This document shows positions 18,294 through 28,221 of a DNA stretch of 64,000 nucleotides, in pieces. The position numbers were made by a program, and so were the translations under genes. The notes beneath the pieces are model-generated. The model was not told the DNA's origin. It worked only from the letters and a program-made list of their open reading frames with translations, and searched no databases. Each line of letters starts with the position of its first letter. Positions within the stretch are counted from its first letter, which is position 1. The stretch comes from Kiloniella majae (GTDB lineage: Bacteria > Pseudomonadota > Alphaproteobacteria > Kiloniellales > Kiloniellaceae), in assembly GCF_002118315.1 (NCBI RefSeq), contig NZ_MTSZ01000001.1:1178001-1242000 (forward strand), written 5' to 3'.

Positions 18294-20641
18294 GATCCAA
18301 TACCTCGCTCTTCATGCACCCGTTCTTCTGACGTCCCTTCTTGCCCGAGCTCGCGATGAGCGGCAGCTTGCTGATCGATACTTTCCAGAAAGCCAAGAAT
18401 ACCCTGTCGGCAATTACCTATGTTTTCGTGCAAAATTCCATGTTTCTCTGCTTCCACCATAATCAGCTCTTTATCCTGAGTGCCGATCAAATCAAAAACC
18501 TTATTAATTCCTTCTGCATCAACAATCGGATCTTCAATGCCCTGAAAAAGCTTCACCGGACAGGAAACATGCGGAAGATTTTCGCGAAGTTGTTCGTGCA
18601 ACTGATAAAGCTCATAGGTCGTTCGCACAGGCACACTCCGATAATTAATTTCCGGATTTTCTGCAGGATGCTCTTTGAAAATTCCCTTCTCTTCTATTGT
18701 TGGAACCCAGCTTGTCAGCTTTTCCAAACCATGTGCCAAATGAGCAAATAACAAATTACTGGTCTTGAATTGCCAAGGAACAGAAACGGCAGAAACAGAG
18801 GATATTCCTTCCGGATTATGAGCCGCTTCAAGTAAGGAAAGTGTCCCCCCCGTCGCAAAGCCAACCAGGCTGATATTATCGACAAAAGCAGACAATATCT
18901 GCCTGCCCCGTGCGATGGAATCCATCCAATCTTGCCAATGCCGATCTCTCAAATCCCAAGGAGACGTCCCGTGCCCTTTCAAGCGAACACCCATAACAGC
19001 ATAGCCCAGTTCAGATATTTCCCGCCCAAACTCATAAAGCTCTGCCGGGGAAGCTAAAAGACCATGAACAATAAGCACGCCGGTATTACGACAGCTTTCC
19101 GGTACAATCAGATAGGGTTCTGCCGGGGCACAGGCCGTTTCTTTGACATTAATTTCCAAATGGTGAGATTTCGTATAGGTTTTACGATCGCAATCAAGTG
19201 ACAAATTTTCATCATCAAGAAGATGAAATGCCAATGTTTTTCGCCCAACATCCCGTAAAATTTCATAAGATTCTTCAACACTGAGTACAGCTTCTTTTAT
19301 CGGCATCACTTCATTCGCATAAACACGGATCAAATTTTCCAGACGGACCGTGTTAAAGCTTGTTATTTCAAGAACTGTCTCATCAAAAAGATAATAATCT
19401 CCATCTTCTTTAATATGTTCGACACACCCTTCTGCAGACATGTATTTTTCCAATGCCCCGCAAATCTGCCCATTACCTAAATTCCAATAATTTTCAGGCT
19501 TTGTCAGGCTACGGTGCAAGTGCACATCTGCTTTTTTCTGACATGACTTAATAGCCAGATAGAGTGCCTTGTGGAAATGTGTCTTTAAAATTCGCGGTTC
19601 TTTTTTCAGAACAAGATATCTGATCAAAGACGATGCCAAATGATAGAGATTAACCGTGACCCCTGCATAGATTGCATCCATATAATAATCGCGCAAACGG
19701 TTGGTTCCGCGGGTACTACATAGCTTGAAGATCTTTTCATTCAATGTATCCGGTGCATGGGATAGTTTAAAAAAATCGTCAAGGGAATTAATCTGACTAA
19801 ACACTCTGGAAAGCAGGCGTTTTTCCCACCACGTCCATACATGCCTTACATCCATTGGTTTGCTGACACGGATATCCATGTCACAATCTTTAAGCAGAAT
19901 ATTAGCTTCGATCAGAACCTCTTCAACAAGCCTAGGATTACTTCCTTTGCTGAAGAACTCCGCACTGCGACTTAAAATATTGTCGCTCGCCCTGATTGGG
20001 TAGAAGGTTATATTTGCCGGAATGATCTCGGTCGGTTTACTTGCAACTGCAAGAAGTTCTTCTGTTGTATCCATTTCCAGCGCCTTCGCCCACCTTTCAA
20101 GGCGCGCATATTCCTTGGCTTCAAAAACAGACAAGACACGTTGTTTGAACAACTCCACAGTCAATGCAAGAACAGCAGCTCCTGTATGGTGCTTGCGCCT
20201 GATCTTCGCAGTTGGAGAAAAAATACTATACTCGCCGGAGGGACCCACAACATGCCTGTCTTTAACCATCCCCCCCTCAGGGAAAATAATTACCTTGCGA
20301 CCTCGTAGGATTTCAGCAGCAAGAAACGGAAGCAATCCCGGATGATTATGTGGTACAGCCCCAACGCCATATAGAAAACTGGCGAAGGATTCACTGCCTT
20401 CAAACAATTCCCCTGCGGCGACACAGCGACAATACTGACCTGTTTCTTCATGGATAAGATACTGGGGAATAATCGTTTCAAATCGAGCAAAATGATTGAA
20501 GAGATAAATATCTCCTTCAGCAAATTTATCATAATCATCGTGCAAACAGATATTGATGCCCAGGCGTTTTTTCACCAGAGAGAAAGCCTTCACGCACCAG
20601 TCATATGTTGGTTTAAAGTCGAGGTCCAGTTCTGTATCCAT
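18290..20641 (-). CDS. Acyltransferase / alpha-beta hydrolase fusion protein at head of beta-oxidation cluster
   Basis: 783 residues with two recognisable ends. The N-terminal part (about 40-220) resembles PlsC-type acyltransferases: NHFARFE (His 50, Glu 55, so HX4E in place of the usual HX4D) and FPEG at 120-123. The C-terminal part (about 520-770) is an alpha/beta hydrolase: an LIVHGLLASPAELYEFG oxyanion segment, then GFATGG where the nucleophile elbow GxSxG is expected. Residue 596 is Ala (GCG), not Ser. The Asp (GIEDPIVDAEG) and His (AEKHGILHENIGN) of the triad look retained. A middle section of about 300 residues is unassigned. First gene of the cluster and translationally coupled to fadD, so a role in fatty-acid uptake, lipid release or remodelling is inferred. 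Activity of the hydrolase half is doubtful. Confidence 0.75.
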   Translation of the reverse strand: MDTELDLDFKPTYDWCVKAFSLVKKRLGINICLHDDYDKFAEGDIYLFNHFARFETIIPQYLIHEETGQYCRCVAAGELFEGSESFASFLYGVGAVPHNHPGLLPFLAAEILRGRKVIIFPEGGMVKDRHVVGPSGEYSIFSPTAKIRRKHHTGAAVLALTVELFKQRVLSVFEAKEYARLERWAKALEMDTTEELLAVASKPTEIIPANITFYPIRASDNILSRSAEFFSKGSNPRLVEEVLIEANILLKDCDMDIRVSKPMDVRHVWTWWEKRLLSRVFSQINSLDDFFKLSHAPDTLNEKIFKLCSTRGTNRLRDYYMDAIYAGVTVNLYHLASSLIRYLVLKKEPRILKTHFHKALYLAIKSCQKKADVHLHRSLTKPENYWNLGNGQICGALEKYMSAEGCVEHIKEDGDYYLFDETVLEITSFNTVRLENLIRVYANEVMPIKEAVLSVEESYEILRDVGRKTLAFHLLDDENLSLDCDRKTYTKSHHLEINVKETACAPAEPYLIVPESCRNTGVLIVHGLLASPAELYEFGREISELGYAVMGVRLKGHGTSPWDLRDRHWQDWMDSIARGRQILSAFVDNISLVGFATGGTLSLLEAAHNPEGISSVSAVSVPWQFKTSNLLFAHLAHGLEKLTSWVPTIEEKGIFKEHPAENPEINYRSVPVRTTYELYQLHEQLRENLPHVSCPVKLFQGIEDPIVDAEGINKVFDLIGTQDKELIMVEAEKHGILHENIGNCRQGILGFLESIDQQAAAHRELGQEGTSEERVHEERGIGS

Positions 20642-20851
20642 CTCCCTACCTAAGCCTTTATCTCTAATACCTCGGCAGTATCAGAATGCAGCCTTACAAT
20701 AATTATCTGTGTACGATTATCCTCACCTAAAAATCACAATTCAGAGATCAAGCCCTATCACAACTCAATCATCCTCCACCGAGTAAACCATAATACGGGC
20801 TAAGGTAGTATTAATATTAACCACTTTCGCGCAAAATTAAGGCGTAAAAAA

Positions 20852-20880
20852 GGGGCTGGTAAAAATTACCAGCCCCTTTT
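20852..20880 (-). terminator. Rho-independent terminator of cysD-cysNC
   Basis: GGGGCTGGTAA and TTACCAGCCCC form a perfect 11-bp stem around AAA. On the minus strand it begins 25 bp after the cysNC stop and is followed by a T-run (the A-run at 20846-20851 on the plus strand), so it fits an intrinsic terminator for cysNC. The TTTT on the other side means it could also act on plus-strand transcription. Confidence 0.85.
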
Positions 20881-20905
20881 CCCATAAACAAACTCAGTTT
20901 ATCTT

Positions 20906-22804
20906 CTATATAAAGCCACGCTCTTTGAGCTGTGCAATAACCTGATCTGCTAAAACTTCAGCTTCTGCACTTCCACCTGCCAAGACAATCTCTGCATTAA
21001 CAGGAGCCTCGTAAGCGGAATCAATACCTGTAAAGTTTTTGATGTCTCCGGCACGGGCTTTTTTATAAAGCCCCTTAGGGTCTCGTTCTTCACAAACTTC
21101 CAGTGGCGTATCCACAAAGACCTCAAGAAACTCGCTTTCACCCATCAATTCGCGAGCCATACGGCGCTCACTTCTAAAGGGAGAGATAAAAGATACGAGA
21201 ACAATCAACCCGGCATCAACAAACAGGCTCGCGGTTTCAGAGACGCGGCGAATGTTTTCAACACGGTCTGCATCTGTAAAACCAAGGTCTTTGTTCAAGC
21301 CATGACGTACATTGTCGCCATCCAAAGTGTATGTATGTCGCCCTTCGGCAAAGAGCTTTTTCTCAACCAAGTTTGCAACCGTAGACTTACCCGCGCCAGA
21401 CAATCCAGTAAACCAGAGAACACAAGGTTTTTGCCCCTTCTGTTCTGCCCGATTACCTTTGTTGACATCCAGTTCCTGCCAAACAATATTGCTTGCACGA
21501 CGCAGTCCGAAGTCAATCATCCCCGCGCCAACTGTTGCGTTCGTATAGCGGTCAATCAGAATAAAAGAGCCTGTTTCACGGTTATCTTTATAAGCATCGA
21601 ACGGAATAGCCCGATCAAGAGCCAGATTACAGACACCGACTTCATTCAGTTCCAGCGTTTTACCGGCTTGTTCTTCCAAGGTGTTTACATTCACCTTGTG
21701 ATGAAGATCTGAAATCACCACAGGCACAGTCGTTGCCGCCGTTTTCAAAAGATACGGACGACCCGGCAATAGAGCATCTTCTTGCATCCACAAGATATGT
21801 GCCTTTAGCTGATCACTAAGTTCTGGCACTTCATCAGCCTTGGACAGAATATCGCCACGGCTAATATCAATTTCGTCCTGCAACGTGATCGTAACCGCTT
21901 GCCCCGCGATCGCCTCTTCCAAATCGCCATCGAAAGTGACAATCCGGTCGACTTTCGATGTCTTGCCAGATGGAGAAACCGCAATGTCATCACCCGGTTT
22001 AATACGGCCAGATGCAATCGTTCCACTGAAGCCTCGGAAATCAAGATTAGGACGGTTCACCCATTGAACAGGCATCCGGAAAGCGGTCTCTGTTATATCC
22101 GTGGTGACATCAACAGTTTCAAGATGACCAAGCAGAGTTGGGCCTTTGTACCAGTCCATCTCAGTACTAGGTTCAATAACATTTTCACCTTTAAGCGCAG
22201 AGATCGGCGCCGTGATAATGTTCGGGATATCCAGCTTATCCGCAAAGGCCAGATATTCTTCAACAACTTCGTTGTATCTGTCCTGGGAATAATCAACCAG
22301 ATCCATCTTATTCACCACAAGCACGACATTTTTAATGCCAAGCTGAGACACAATATAGCTATGACGTCTGGTTTGCGTCAGAACACCTTTGCGTGCATCA
22401 ACGAGAATGAGCGCAAGCTCTGCCCCTGATGCACCCGTTGCCATGTTCCGGGTATATTGTTCATGACCTGGTGTATCCGCGACAATAAACTTACGTTTAT
22501 CCGTAGAGAAAAAGCGATAGGCAACATCAATGGTAATGCCTTGCTCTCGCTCAGCCTGAAGACCATCAACCAACAAAGCAAGATCAATATCTTCCCCTGT
22601 TGTACCAACTTTTTTACTATCGCTTTCCAGTGCCGTTAGCTGGTCTTCAAAAATGAGCTTTGAGTCATAAAGCAATCGACCAATAAGTGTTGATTTTCCA
22701 TCATCCACAGAGCCACAGGTGATAAACCTCAACAGGCTCTTTTCTTCCTGTGCCTTAAGATAAGCCAGAATATCTTCGGAAATAAGGGTATCTTTGTGGG
22801 CCAT
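20906..22804 (-). CDS. cysNC: Bifunctional sulfate adenylyltransferase subunit 1 / adenylylsulfate kinase
   Basis: 632 residues. The N-terminal CysN GTPase has GSVDDGKST (31-39), [12 protein letters not shown] and NKMD; beta-barrel domains follow to about 430. The C-terminal CysC kinase has GLSGAGKST near 465 and [14 protein letters not shown]. CysN with CysD makes adenylylsulfate at the cost of GTP hydrolysis; CysC phosphorylates it to PAPS. The CysN-CysC fusion is common in alphaproteobacteria. Its ATG shares one base with the cysD stop (TAATG). Confidence 0.95.
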   Translation of the reverse strand: MAHKDTLISEDILAYLKAQEEKSLLRFITCGSVDDGKSTLIGRLLYDSKLIFEDQLTALESDSKKVGTTGEDIDLALLVDGLQAEREQGITIDVAYRFFSTDKRKFIVADTPGHEQYTRNMATGASGAELALILVDARKGVLTQTRRHSYIVSQLGIKNVVLVVNKMDLVDYSQDRYNEVVEEYLAFADKLDIPNIITAPISALKGENVIEPSTEMDWYKGPTLLGHLETVDVTTDITETAFRMPVQWVNRPNLDFRGFSGTIASGRIKPGDDIAVSPSGKTSKVDRIVTFDGDLEEAIAGQAVTITLQDEIDISRGDILSKADEVPELSDQLKAHILWMQEDALLPGRPYLLKTAATTVPVVISDLHHKVNVNTLEEQAGKTLELNEVGVCNLALDRAIPFDAYKDNRETGSFILIDRYTNATVGAGMIDFGLRRASNIVWQELDVNKGNRAEQKGQKPCVLWFTGLSGAGKSTVANLVEKKLFAEGRHTYTLDGDNVRHGLNKDLGFTDADRVENIRRVSETASLFVDAGLIVLVSFISPFRSERRMARELMGESEFLEVFVDTPLEVCEERDPKGLYKKARAGDIKNFTGIDSAYEAPVNAEIVLAGGSAEAEVLADQVIAQLKERGFI

Positions 22805-23712
22805 TAGAAGTAGCCCTCCTGCTTTTTCTTTTCCATTGAGCCTGCCTGGTCATGATCAATGACACGTCCCTGGCGTTCGGATGTTGTAGTGAGCAACATT
22901 TCCTGAATGATGTCCGGCAATGTCGCAGCTTCTGATTCAACTGCGCCTGTAAGCGGATAACAGCCAAGCGTCCTGAAACGAACTGATTTCATCTCTGGCG
23001 TTTCACCTGACTTCAACGGCATGCGATCATCGTCAACCATAATCAAAGCACCATCGCGCTCAACTACTGGACGCTCCGCTGAATAATAAAGCGGTACAAT
23101 CGGAATGTTTTCACGATAGATGTATTGCCAGATATCCAATTCAGTCCAATTGGATATCGGAAAGGCACGAATGCTCTCGCCCGGCTTCACACGGGCATTG
23201 TATACATTCCACAGCTCTGGACGCTGATTTTTTGGATCCCAGCGATGGTTCTCTGATCGGAAAGAGAATACACGTTCTTTCGCGCGGGATTTTTCTTCGT
23301 CCCGTCGCGCGCCGCCGAAAGCAGCATCAAATTTGTATTTATCCAACGCCTGTTTCAAGGCCTCGGTTTTCATCACATCGGTATAAAGCGCAGAACCGTG
23401 GTCAAAGGGGTTCATCCCCTTCTCACGCCCGTCTTCATTGGTATGAACGATAAGATCAAACCCGTATTCCGCAGCCATTTTGTCGCGGAATGCGATCATT
23501 TCCTTGAACTTCCATGTGGTATCAATATGCATCAAAGGAAAAGGAGGTTTTGAAGGATAAAAAGCCTTACGTGCCAAATGCAACATAACGGCAGAATCCT
23601 TACCAATGGAATAAAGCATCACAGGGTTACGAAACTCTGCAGCTACCTCACGAATGATATGGATGCTCTCAGCTTCCAACTGTTTTAAATGTGTCAGATA
23701 CGGGTCGCTCAC
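22804..23712 (-). CDS. cysD: Sulfate adenylyltransferase subunit 2
   Basis: 302 residues, the usual CysD length. [20 protein letters not shown] is the PP-loop (SGGKDS-like) ATP pyrophosphatase motif; [18 protein letters not shown] and the [15 protein letters not shown] segment near the C-terminus are CysD/PAPS-reductase family signatures. It catalyses formation of adenylylsulfate from ATP and sulfate together with CysN. First gene of a two-gene operon reading away from a long intergenic region. Confidence 0.95.
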   Translation of the reverse strand: MSDPYLTHLKQLEAESIHIIREVAAEFRNPVMLYSIGKDSAVMLHLARKAFYPSKPPFPLMHIDTTWKFKEMIAFRDKMAAEYGFDLIVHTNEDGREKGMNPFDHGSALYTDVMKTEALKQALDKYKFDAAFGGARRDEEKSRAKERVFSFRSENHRWDPKNQRPELWNVYNARVKPGESIRAFPISNWTELDIWQYIYRENIPIVPLYYSAERPVVERDGALIMVDDDRMPLKSGETPEMKSVRFRTLGCYPLTGAVESEAATLPDIIQEMLLTTTSERQGRVIDHDQAGSMEKKKQEGYF

Positions 23713-24145
23713 CGTTTTCTCCGATATACTGCTATCAAGCAGGTAAAGTACAAAAAATCCAGCCCCAAAGCAGCCATAAACTCAACAAATGTCAAGTTCT
23801 TAGTCAAAATCAGGGCTACCAATTACACACTGAAAAATTGTTAATACCAAGATTCAGCGCAGAACTAATATGTGAAATAGGTAATACATTTTATTTAACA
23901 ACATTAAAAGATAATTATTTATATTAAACATTATTTTAGTGTTATTATGTAAATTTAAAATACTCATTGCATTTCAAACTATTAAATGGATTCCACCATT
24001 TCCCCACCAACTTCAAACAAAAGAAAAAACCTTAAACCACATGTGAAAAATGTACTTTATCCGCTTTTTTTCGCCTTTATGTGTTTCAGCGTCTGTTATC
24101 CGAAAGATACTCAGGGTATATACTTCCTATTGAGCCACCAATGAA
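23713..24145. other. AT-rich divergent intergenic region, cysD / gmhB-like
   Basis: 433 bp without a convincing gene. It must contain the promoters of both divergent genes. On the minus strand a TTGACA occurs about 80 bp upstream of cysD (AACTTGACATTTGTTGAG) but no good -10 partner is at standard spacing. The centre (about 23880-24000) is very AT-rich. I see no riboswitch-like structure or repeat. Confidence 0.5.
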
Positions 24146-24850
24146 ATGAGAGATATGAACACTCCTTTTAATGATCCCGACTTCCCTTACACGGCAATGC
24201 CTCATATTCAGGAAGATGGCATCTGGTGTGAAGTAAGAAAGTTCGAAAGCCAAACGCTCTCAGAAAATAGTCCCGCGCTCTTTCTGGATCGGGATGGTGT
24301 TATCGTTAAAGAGGTGAACTATCTGCAAAATCCAGATGATGTCGAACTCATCCCCGATGCTGTTGAAACAATTAAGGCTGCCAATAAAAAAAATATTCCA
24401 GTGGTTGTCGTTACCAACCAGGCCGGAATTGCTTATGGTTATTTTGGCTGGCAGGAATTTCAGGCTGTCCAAAACAAAATGCATAAAGAACTTGAAGCCA
24501 AAGATGCCTATGTAGACGCAGTCTACGCCTGTCCTTTTCACAAAAAAGGGCAAACACCGTGGGGCGGACATCCAGATCACGAGGCGAGGAAGCCAAGCAG
24601 CGGAATGCTTTTACGGGCAAGAAATATGTTTTCAATCAACATGAAAAAATCATGGATTGTCGGCGATAGAGCCTCAGACCTTGAAGCTGGAAAAAAAGCA
24701 GGTTTGGCTGGCGGCTTACATGTTTTAACAGGGCACGGATCTCGTGAAGGAGAAGTCACAGCAGCAAGACAACTATCCGGTTCAGACTATCAAATTCAAG
24801 AGGCAGCCTCAATTAAAGGTGCTCAAAACCTGCCTCTATTTACGCGTTAA
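24146..24850 (+). CDS. HAD-IIIA hydrolase, heptose-bisphosphate phosphatase-like (GmhB-like)
   Basis: 234 residues. FLDRDGVIVKE (nucleophile Asp 48, acid Asp 50), VVTNQAGIAYG and WIVGDRASDLEAGKKAGL are the HAD-IIIA motifs shared by GmhB and histidinol phosphatase. A gmhA-like gene converges on it 80 bp away, which favours the heptose 1,7-bisphosphate phosphatase role in LPS core synthesis. Oddities: an N-terminal extension of about 43 residues before the first motif, and a zinc site that reads CPFH ... HPDHEARKP where GmhB has a CxH ... CxC pattern, so the last two Cys are missing. ATG 24155 is an alternative start. Confidence 0.75.
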   Translation: MRDMNTPFNDPDFPYTAMPHIQEDGIWCEVRKFESQTLSENSPALFLDRDGVIVKEVNYLQNPDDVELIPDAVETIKAANKKNIPVVVVTNQAGIAYGYFGWQEFQAVQNKMHKELEAKDAYVDAVYACPFHKKGQTPWGGHPDHEARKPSSGMLLRARNMFSINMKKSWIVGDRASDLEAGKKAGLAGGLHVLTGHGSREGEVTAARQLSGSDYQIQEAASIKGAQNLPLFTR

Positions 24851-24929
24851 GTTCCTTATCTTTTGGTCATGACGGACTGAGAGAAAGGCAGGTATGAACG
24901 AGAATAACCAGCAGTAAAAAGACTTGCGC

Positions 24930-25496
24930 TTACTTCTCGTCCCGCAATCGAATTTCAGTCACGCCACAGATATAGTGCCCGACTGCAATATGCATTTCCT
25001 GAATATGGTTTGTTGTATCCGATGGTACTTTGATACATAGATCACAAAGTTCAACAAGTTTGCCACCGCCTTGTCCTGTGAACCCCATTACCGTAATACC
25101 CATCTTCTTTGCCACATCAACAGCAGCAACAATATTACCGCTGTTACCACTGGTCGTAATACCAACAAACACATCCCCCTCTTTACCCAAGCCACTCAGT
25201 TGACGCGCGAAAACTTGTTCGTATCCATAGTCATTTGCGATTGCCGTCAAGGCAGAGGTATCTACGGTTAAAGCGATAGAAGGAAGAGAACCACGCTCGA
25301 TAATGTAACGCCCGACCAACTCAGCTGCTAAATGTTGAGAATCAGAAGCAGACCCTCCATTGCCGCAGAAGATGATTTTATTGCCACGCTTAAGTGCCTG
25401 CACCCAAATATCGGCAGCTTCATCCATGACATCTCCCAAAGTGCTGAGAGCTTCAAAGTTTTTCACAACAGTCTGGCAATAGTTTTGAAACGACAC
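24930..25496 (-). CDS. gmhA: D-sedoheptulose 7-phosphate isomerase (SIS domain)
   Basis: 188 residues, the length of GmhA. IFCGNGGSASDSQHLAAELVGRY and the GITTSGNSGNIVAAVDVAKK segment form the phosphosugar-binding SIS fold; HIQEMHIAVGHYICG near the end carries the Glu and His expected in GmhA. It makes D-glycero-D-manno-heptose 7-phosphate, the first step of ADP-heptose synthesis. Convergent with the GmhB-like gene. The ending EIRLRDEK lacks the usual VE(xx)L tail, a minor variation. Confidence 0.85.
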   Translation of the reverse strand: MSFQNYCQTVVKNFEALSTLGDVMDEAADIWVQALKRGNKIIFCGNGGSASDSQHLAAELVGRYIIERGSLPSIALTVDTSALTAIANDYGYEQVFARQLSGLGKEGDVFVGITTSGNSGNIVAAVDVAKKMGITVMGFTGQGGGKLVELCDLCIKVPSDTTNHIQEMHIAVGHYICGVTEIRLRDEK

Positions 25497-25541
25497 GAGA
25501 GAACCTTTTTGTGGAAATTCAGAATATGGTTTAAGTGAAAT

Positions 25542-25572
25542 GCACTAATATTATGTCAATATTATGCAGTGC
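25542..25572 (-). promoter_or_regulatory. Repeat-containing promoter region upstream of gmhA
   Basis: AATATTATG occurs twice (25547-25555 and 25558-25566), 11 bp apart, inside an outer inverted pair GCACT (25542) / AGTGC (25568). It is about 46-76 bp upstream of the gmhA start. One-helical-turn spacing suggests a regulator site or an AT-rich promoter element. Function unproven. Confidence 0.35.
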
Positions 25573-25641
25573 TCCTAATTAGACCTAGCACTTGGAACAT
25601 GAGTTTTCCAGCTTAGAGAAAATCTATTCTCGACAAAAAGA

Positions 25642-26289
25642 TCAAGATAAACGATCACATAAAATTTGTGCCATCATGGCGCCGCCTTCCTTGATATGCT
25701 TTGCAAGTAAAGCAACCGCTTGATCGCACTGATCAGCCTCGACTGCTGTCAAAATATCTGCATGTTCCTGTTGAGATTTTAACTTATAAGGAATTGTTTC
25801 AAACACCAGCCGCTGATAACGCTCATTATGCAACCACAGCTCATCAAGAGATTTCATTAGTCTCGGTTGCTGTGCCCCAGCATAAATTGATCGATGAAAA
25901 TCCCAATTTGCTGACATGAGCTGATCAAGATTTTTTGATTCATTGCCTTTGACAATAGCCTGCTGTGCATTTTCATAATCTTTTATACTAAAAACTGTCA
26001 TTGCCTTTCGAAGAGCCAGACACTCCAGCTCCACGCGCATATCTGTAATCTCCTGAGCATCTTCCATCGTTAAAGGCGTGACCATAGCTCCCCGCCGTGG
26101 CTGGAAAAGCACCAACCCTTCTGCTCCCAGTTTCTGCAAGGCTTCACGCACAGGGACATGGCTTGCTCCAAACCGTTCAGCAATATGATCCTGACGCAAC
26201 CGATCACCGCCGGAAATTTCTCCCCGCAGGATGTCACTTCTCAGCTGCAACGCAATTGCATCACTCATTCCCAAACCAGTTACGGGCAA
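25642..26289 (-). CDS. GntR family regulator, FCD-type
   Basis: 215 residues. The N-terminal winged helix (IALQLRSDILRGEISGGDRLRQDHIAERFGASHVPVREALQKLGAEGLV) matches GntR; the rest (about 80-210) is the all-helical FCD ligand domain, with conserved Asp/His positions such as DFHRSIY and HADILTAVE. FCD regulators usually respond to small organic acids or sugar acids through a bound metal. No enzyme gene is clearly coupled; the FMN reductase gene lies 109 bp upstream on the same strand. Confidence 0.88.
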   Translation of the reverse strand: MPVTGLGMSDAIALQLRSDILRGEISGGDRLRQDHIAERFGASHVPVREALQKLGAEGLVLFQPRRGAMVTPLTMEDAQEITDMRVELECLALRKAMTVFSIKDYENAQQAIVKGNESKNLDQLMSANWDFHRSIYAGAQQPRLMKSLDELWLHNERYQRLVFETIPYKLKSQQEHADILTAVEADQCDQAVALLAKHIKEGGAMMAQILCDRLS

Positions 26290-26398
26290 ACCACGACCTT
26301 TCGATTAAGCTTCTCTAGAATTAAAGATCTGCAAGGCACTGTTACATTGCTACCACAGATTCCTATCATCATATGTTGAGCTATTACATCCCGGGTTA

Positions 26399-26992
26399 TC
26401 ACATTCCGGGGCGAATACTATTTAAACAAAGCCCCAACTCTCTCAAGCGATCAAGATAACTGGTTATTCTTGTTACTGTTTTAGGATCACTTAGTTTCAT
26501 CTCCGCATCAAACTTGCTTTTATATAACGGTAAGACAAAATCCGGTGCCGCCAGAGGATAGGCACCCAATCCTGAAAGGCTTTGTTTTAATTGCTGCTGC
26601 ACTTTTGATGTGCCCAATGCGCCCGGGCTTGTTCCCATAATACCCACAGCAAGGTTCTTGAAAACAGATGGTGTCCCGCGAGACGCCCAATCGATGGCGT
26701 TTTTCAAAACCGCTGGTAAGCCACTGTTATATTCTGGCGTTACAACAAGTAACCCGTCCGCTTTGCGAATAACCTCTTTAAAAGCCAGTGCTGCAGCTGG
26801 TGTTTCAATATCTTCCACATCCTGATTGAAGAAGGGCATGTCAGCCAGTTGATCAAACACTTCAATGGTCACACCTTCTGGGGTCGCCGCTATCGCTTCT
26901 GTCAGTAAAGCACGGTTATAAGAATCTTTTCGTAAACTCCCGACCACAGCAACAATATGAAAAGATCTATTTGGGCCTTCCGGCAAAGCCAT
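26399..26992 (-). CDS. NADPH-dependent FMN reductase family protein
   Basis: Flavodoxin-fold protein of 197 residues. VVGSLRKDSYNRALL (phosphate loop, about 16-30), VTPEYNSGLPAVLKNAIDWASR and MGTSPGALGTSKVQQQL are hallmarks of the azoreductase/ChrR/FMN reductase family, which reduces quinones, chromate or azo dyes with bound FMN. Length is typical. Its own promoter presumably lies in the 178-bp gap upstream (26993-27170). Confidence 0.88.
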   Translation of the reverse strand: MALPEGPNRSFHIVAVVGSLRKDSYNRALLTEAIAATPEGVTIEVFDQLADMPFFNQDVEDIETPAAALAFKEVIRKADGLLVVTPEYNSGLPAVLKNAIDWASRGTPSVFKNLAVGIMGTSPGALGTSKVQQQLKQSLSGLGAYPLAAPDFVLPLYKSKFDAEMKLSDPKTVTRITSYLDRLRELGLCLNSIRPGM

Positions 26993-27170
26993 CCTATTTC
27001 CCCCTTAAACAAGAATATTATCCACTAAAAATGCCATAACATGTTCCGAGCTTTGAACCCAGCAAGATTAGCTTCAAAAAATTAATTCAAAGAAATGTAT
27101 CTGTGGAAAATGCCTGTGGAAAATATCAATAGAAACAACCGTAAAAGTCAATAAGACCAAAATTAAGACC

Positions 27171-28064
27171 TTAAGACAATTGTCGGAATTTACTTGGCGT
27201 CAAACCCGTGGCCCGACGAAAACGAGTAGTCAGGTGACTTTGACTGCTGAAGCCACATTGAAACGCGATTGCACTCAACGTGTTGTGGGTATCACTCAGT
27301 AAATCTTTAGCTTTTTGTACACGGCGAGACAAAACATACTGATGCGGACTAACCCCCATGGTCAGCTGAAACATTCGCGTAAAATGAAAGGGGCTTAACT
27401 CAGCAATCGCGGCCAAATCTTCGACAACCAGCCCCTGATCCAAGGCTTCTTCAATATAGTCTTTCACCCTTTTTGTAATAAAGGGCGATAGCCCTCCCCG
27501 GACAAATTCAGGTTCGGCGTTTTTATTACTATAGCATCGAAAGAGGTGTTGAATCAAAAGCTGCCCGGCGTGAGACAGACTCATTCTATCCGCAGGATTT
27601 TGCCAATCCAAAGGTAAAATTACTTGGCGAAACAACTGCTCAATAACAGGGTCACTTTGAAAGGCAACATCTTCCAGTTCAACCAGGTTGGGATCAATAT
27701 CATAACTTTCCAAAGCAATCCGGTCGAACTCTGCCTGATCAAAATAGAGGTGCATAAACTTGAAGGGAGCTTCAATACTCCATTCAGAACGAACGCCCGC
27801 GGGCATGATACAAACAGCACCGGGATGTCCCTTACCAAGTGATCGTTCACCGTTATGGCGGCGCGTTCCTTTCCCGCCCTGCAGATAATAGCTCAGGGTA
27901 TGATGGCTTGCCCTCTCATACACTGCATAGCCTCCATCATTATGCCACGCAGACAAAGAGAGACCTGATCCAACCTCAAGAGTTTGGCTGGATTGTGCCC
28001 CCACTTTTTTCAGGGTTTTGTATATATACAGTTCTTCAGGCCGCATACTCTTCGCCGATACCAA
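27171..28064 (-). CDS. AraC family transcriptional regulator
   Basis: 297 residues. The C-terminal two-helix-turn-helix domain (about 190-297) includes LAAIAELSPFHFTRMFQLTMG and AIAFQCGFSSQSHLTTRFRR, the AraC signature. The N-terminal half is a cupin-like sensing domain (HNDGGYAVYERASHHTLSYY). It is divergent from the DMT exporter gene, which is its most likely target. ATG at residue 7 is an alternative start. Confidence 0.9.
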   Translation of the reverse strand: MVSAKSMRPEELYIYKTLKKVGAQSSQTLEVGSGLSLSAWHNDGGYAVYERASHHTLSYYLQGGKGTRRHNGERSLGKGHPGAVCIMPAGVRSEWSIEAPFKFMHLYFDQAEFDRIALESYDIDPNLVELEDVAFQSDPVIEQLFRQVILPLDWQNPADRMSLSHAGQLLIQHLFRCYSNKNAEPEFVRGGLSPFITKRVKDYIEEALDQGLVVEDLAAIAELSPFHFTRMFQLTMGVSPHQYVLSRRVQKAKDLLSDTHNTLSAIAFQCGFSSQSHLTTRFRRATGLTPSKFRQLS

Positions 28065-28221
28065 TTTCCTTCAACTTAGCTCTCTTGTTCTCTTTTGAGA
28101 AGGCTTCAACTTTCACTTAACCGCAAGAATGTGAAAAAAGCATGTAAAACTGATATACAGCCTGACCTTTACGCTCTATGAGTTCACCATATTTCGAACT
28201 GTAAGTTGTCAGGATAATTCT

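Noticed and set aside
23713-24145. Possible small RNA or riboswitch upstream of cysD
   Set aside because: No stable stem, no SAM-type riboswitch pattern and no terminator-like element could be seen by eye.
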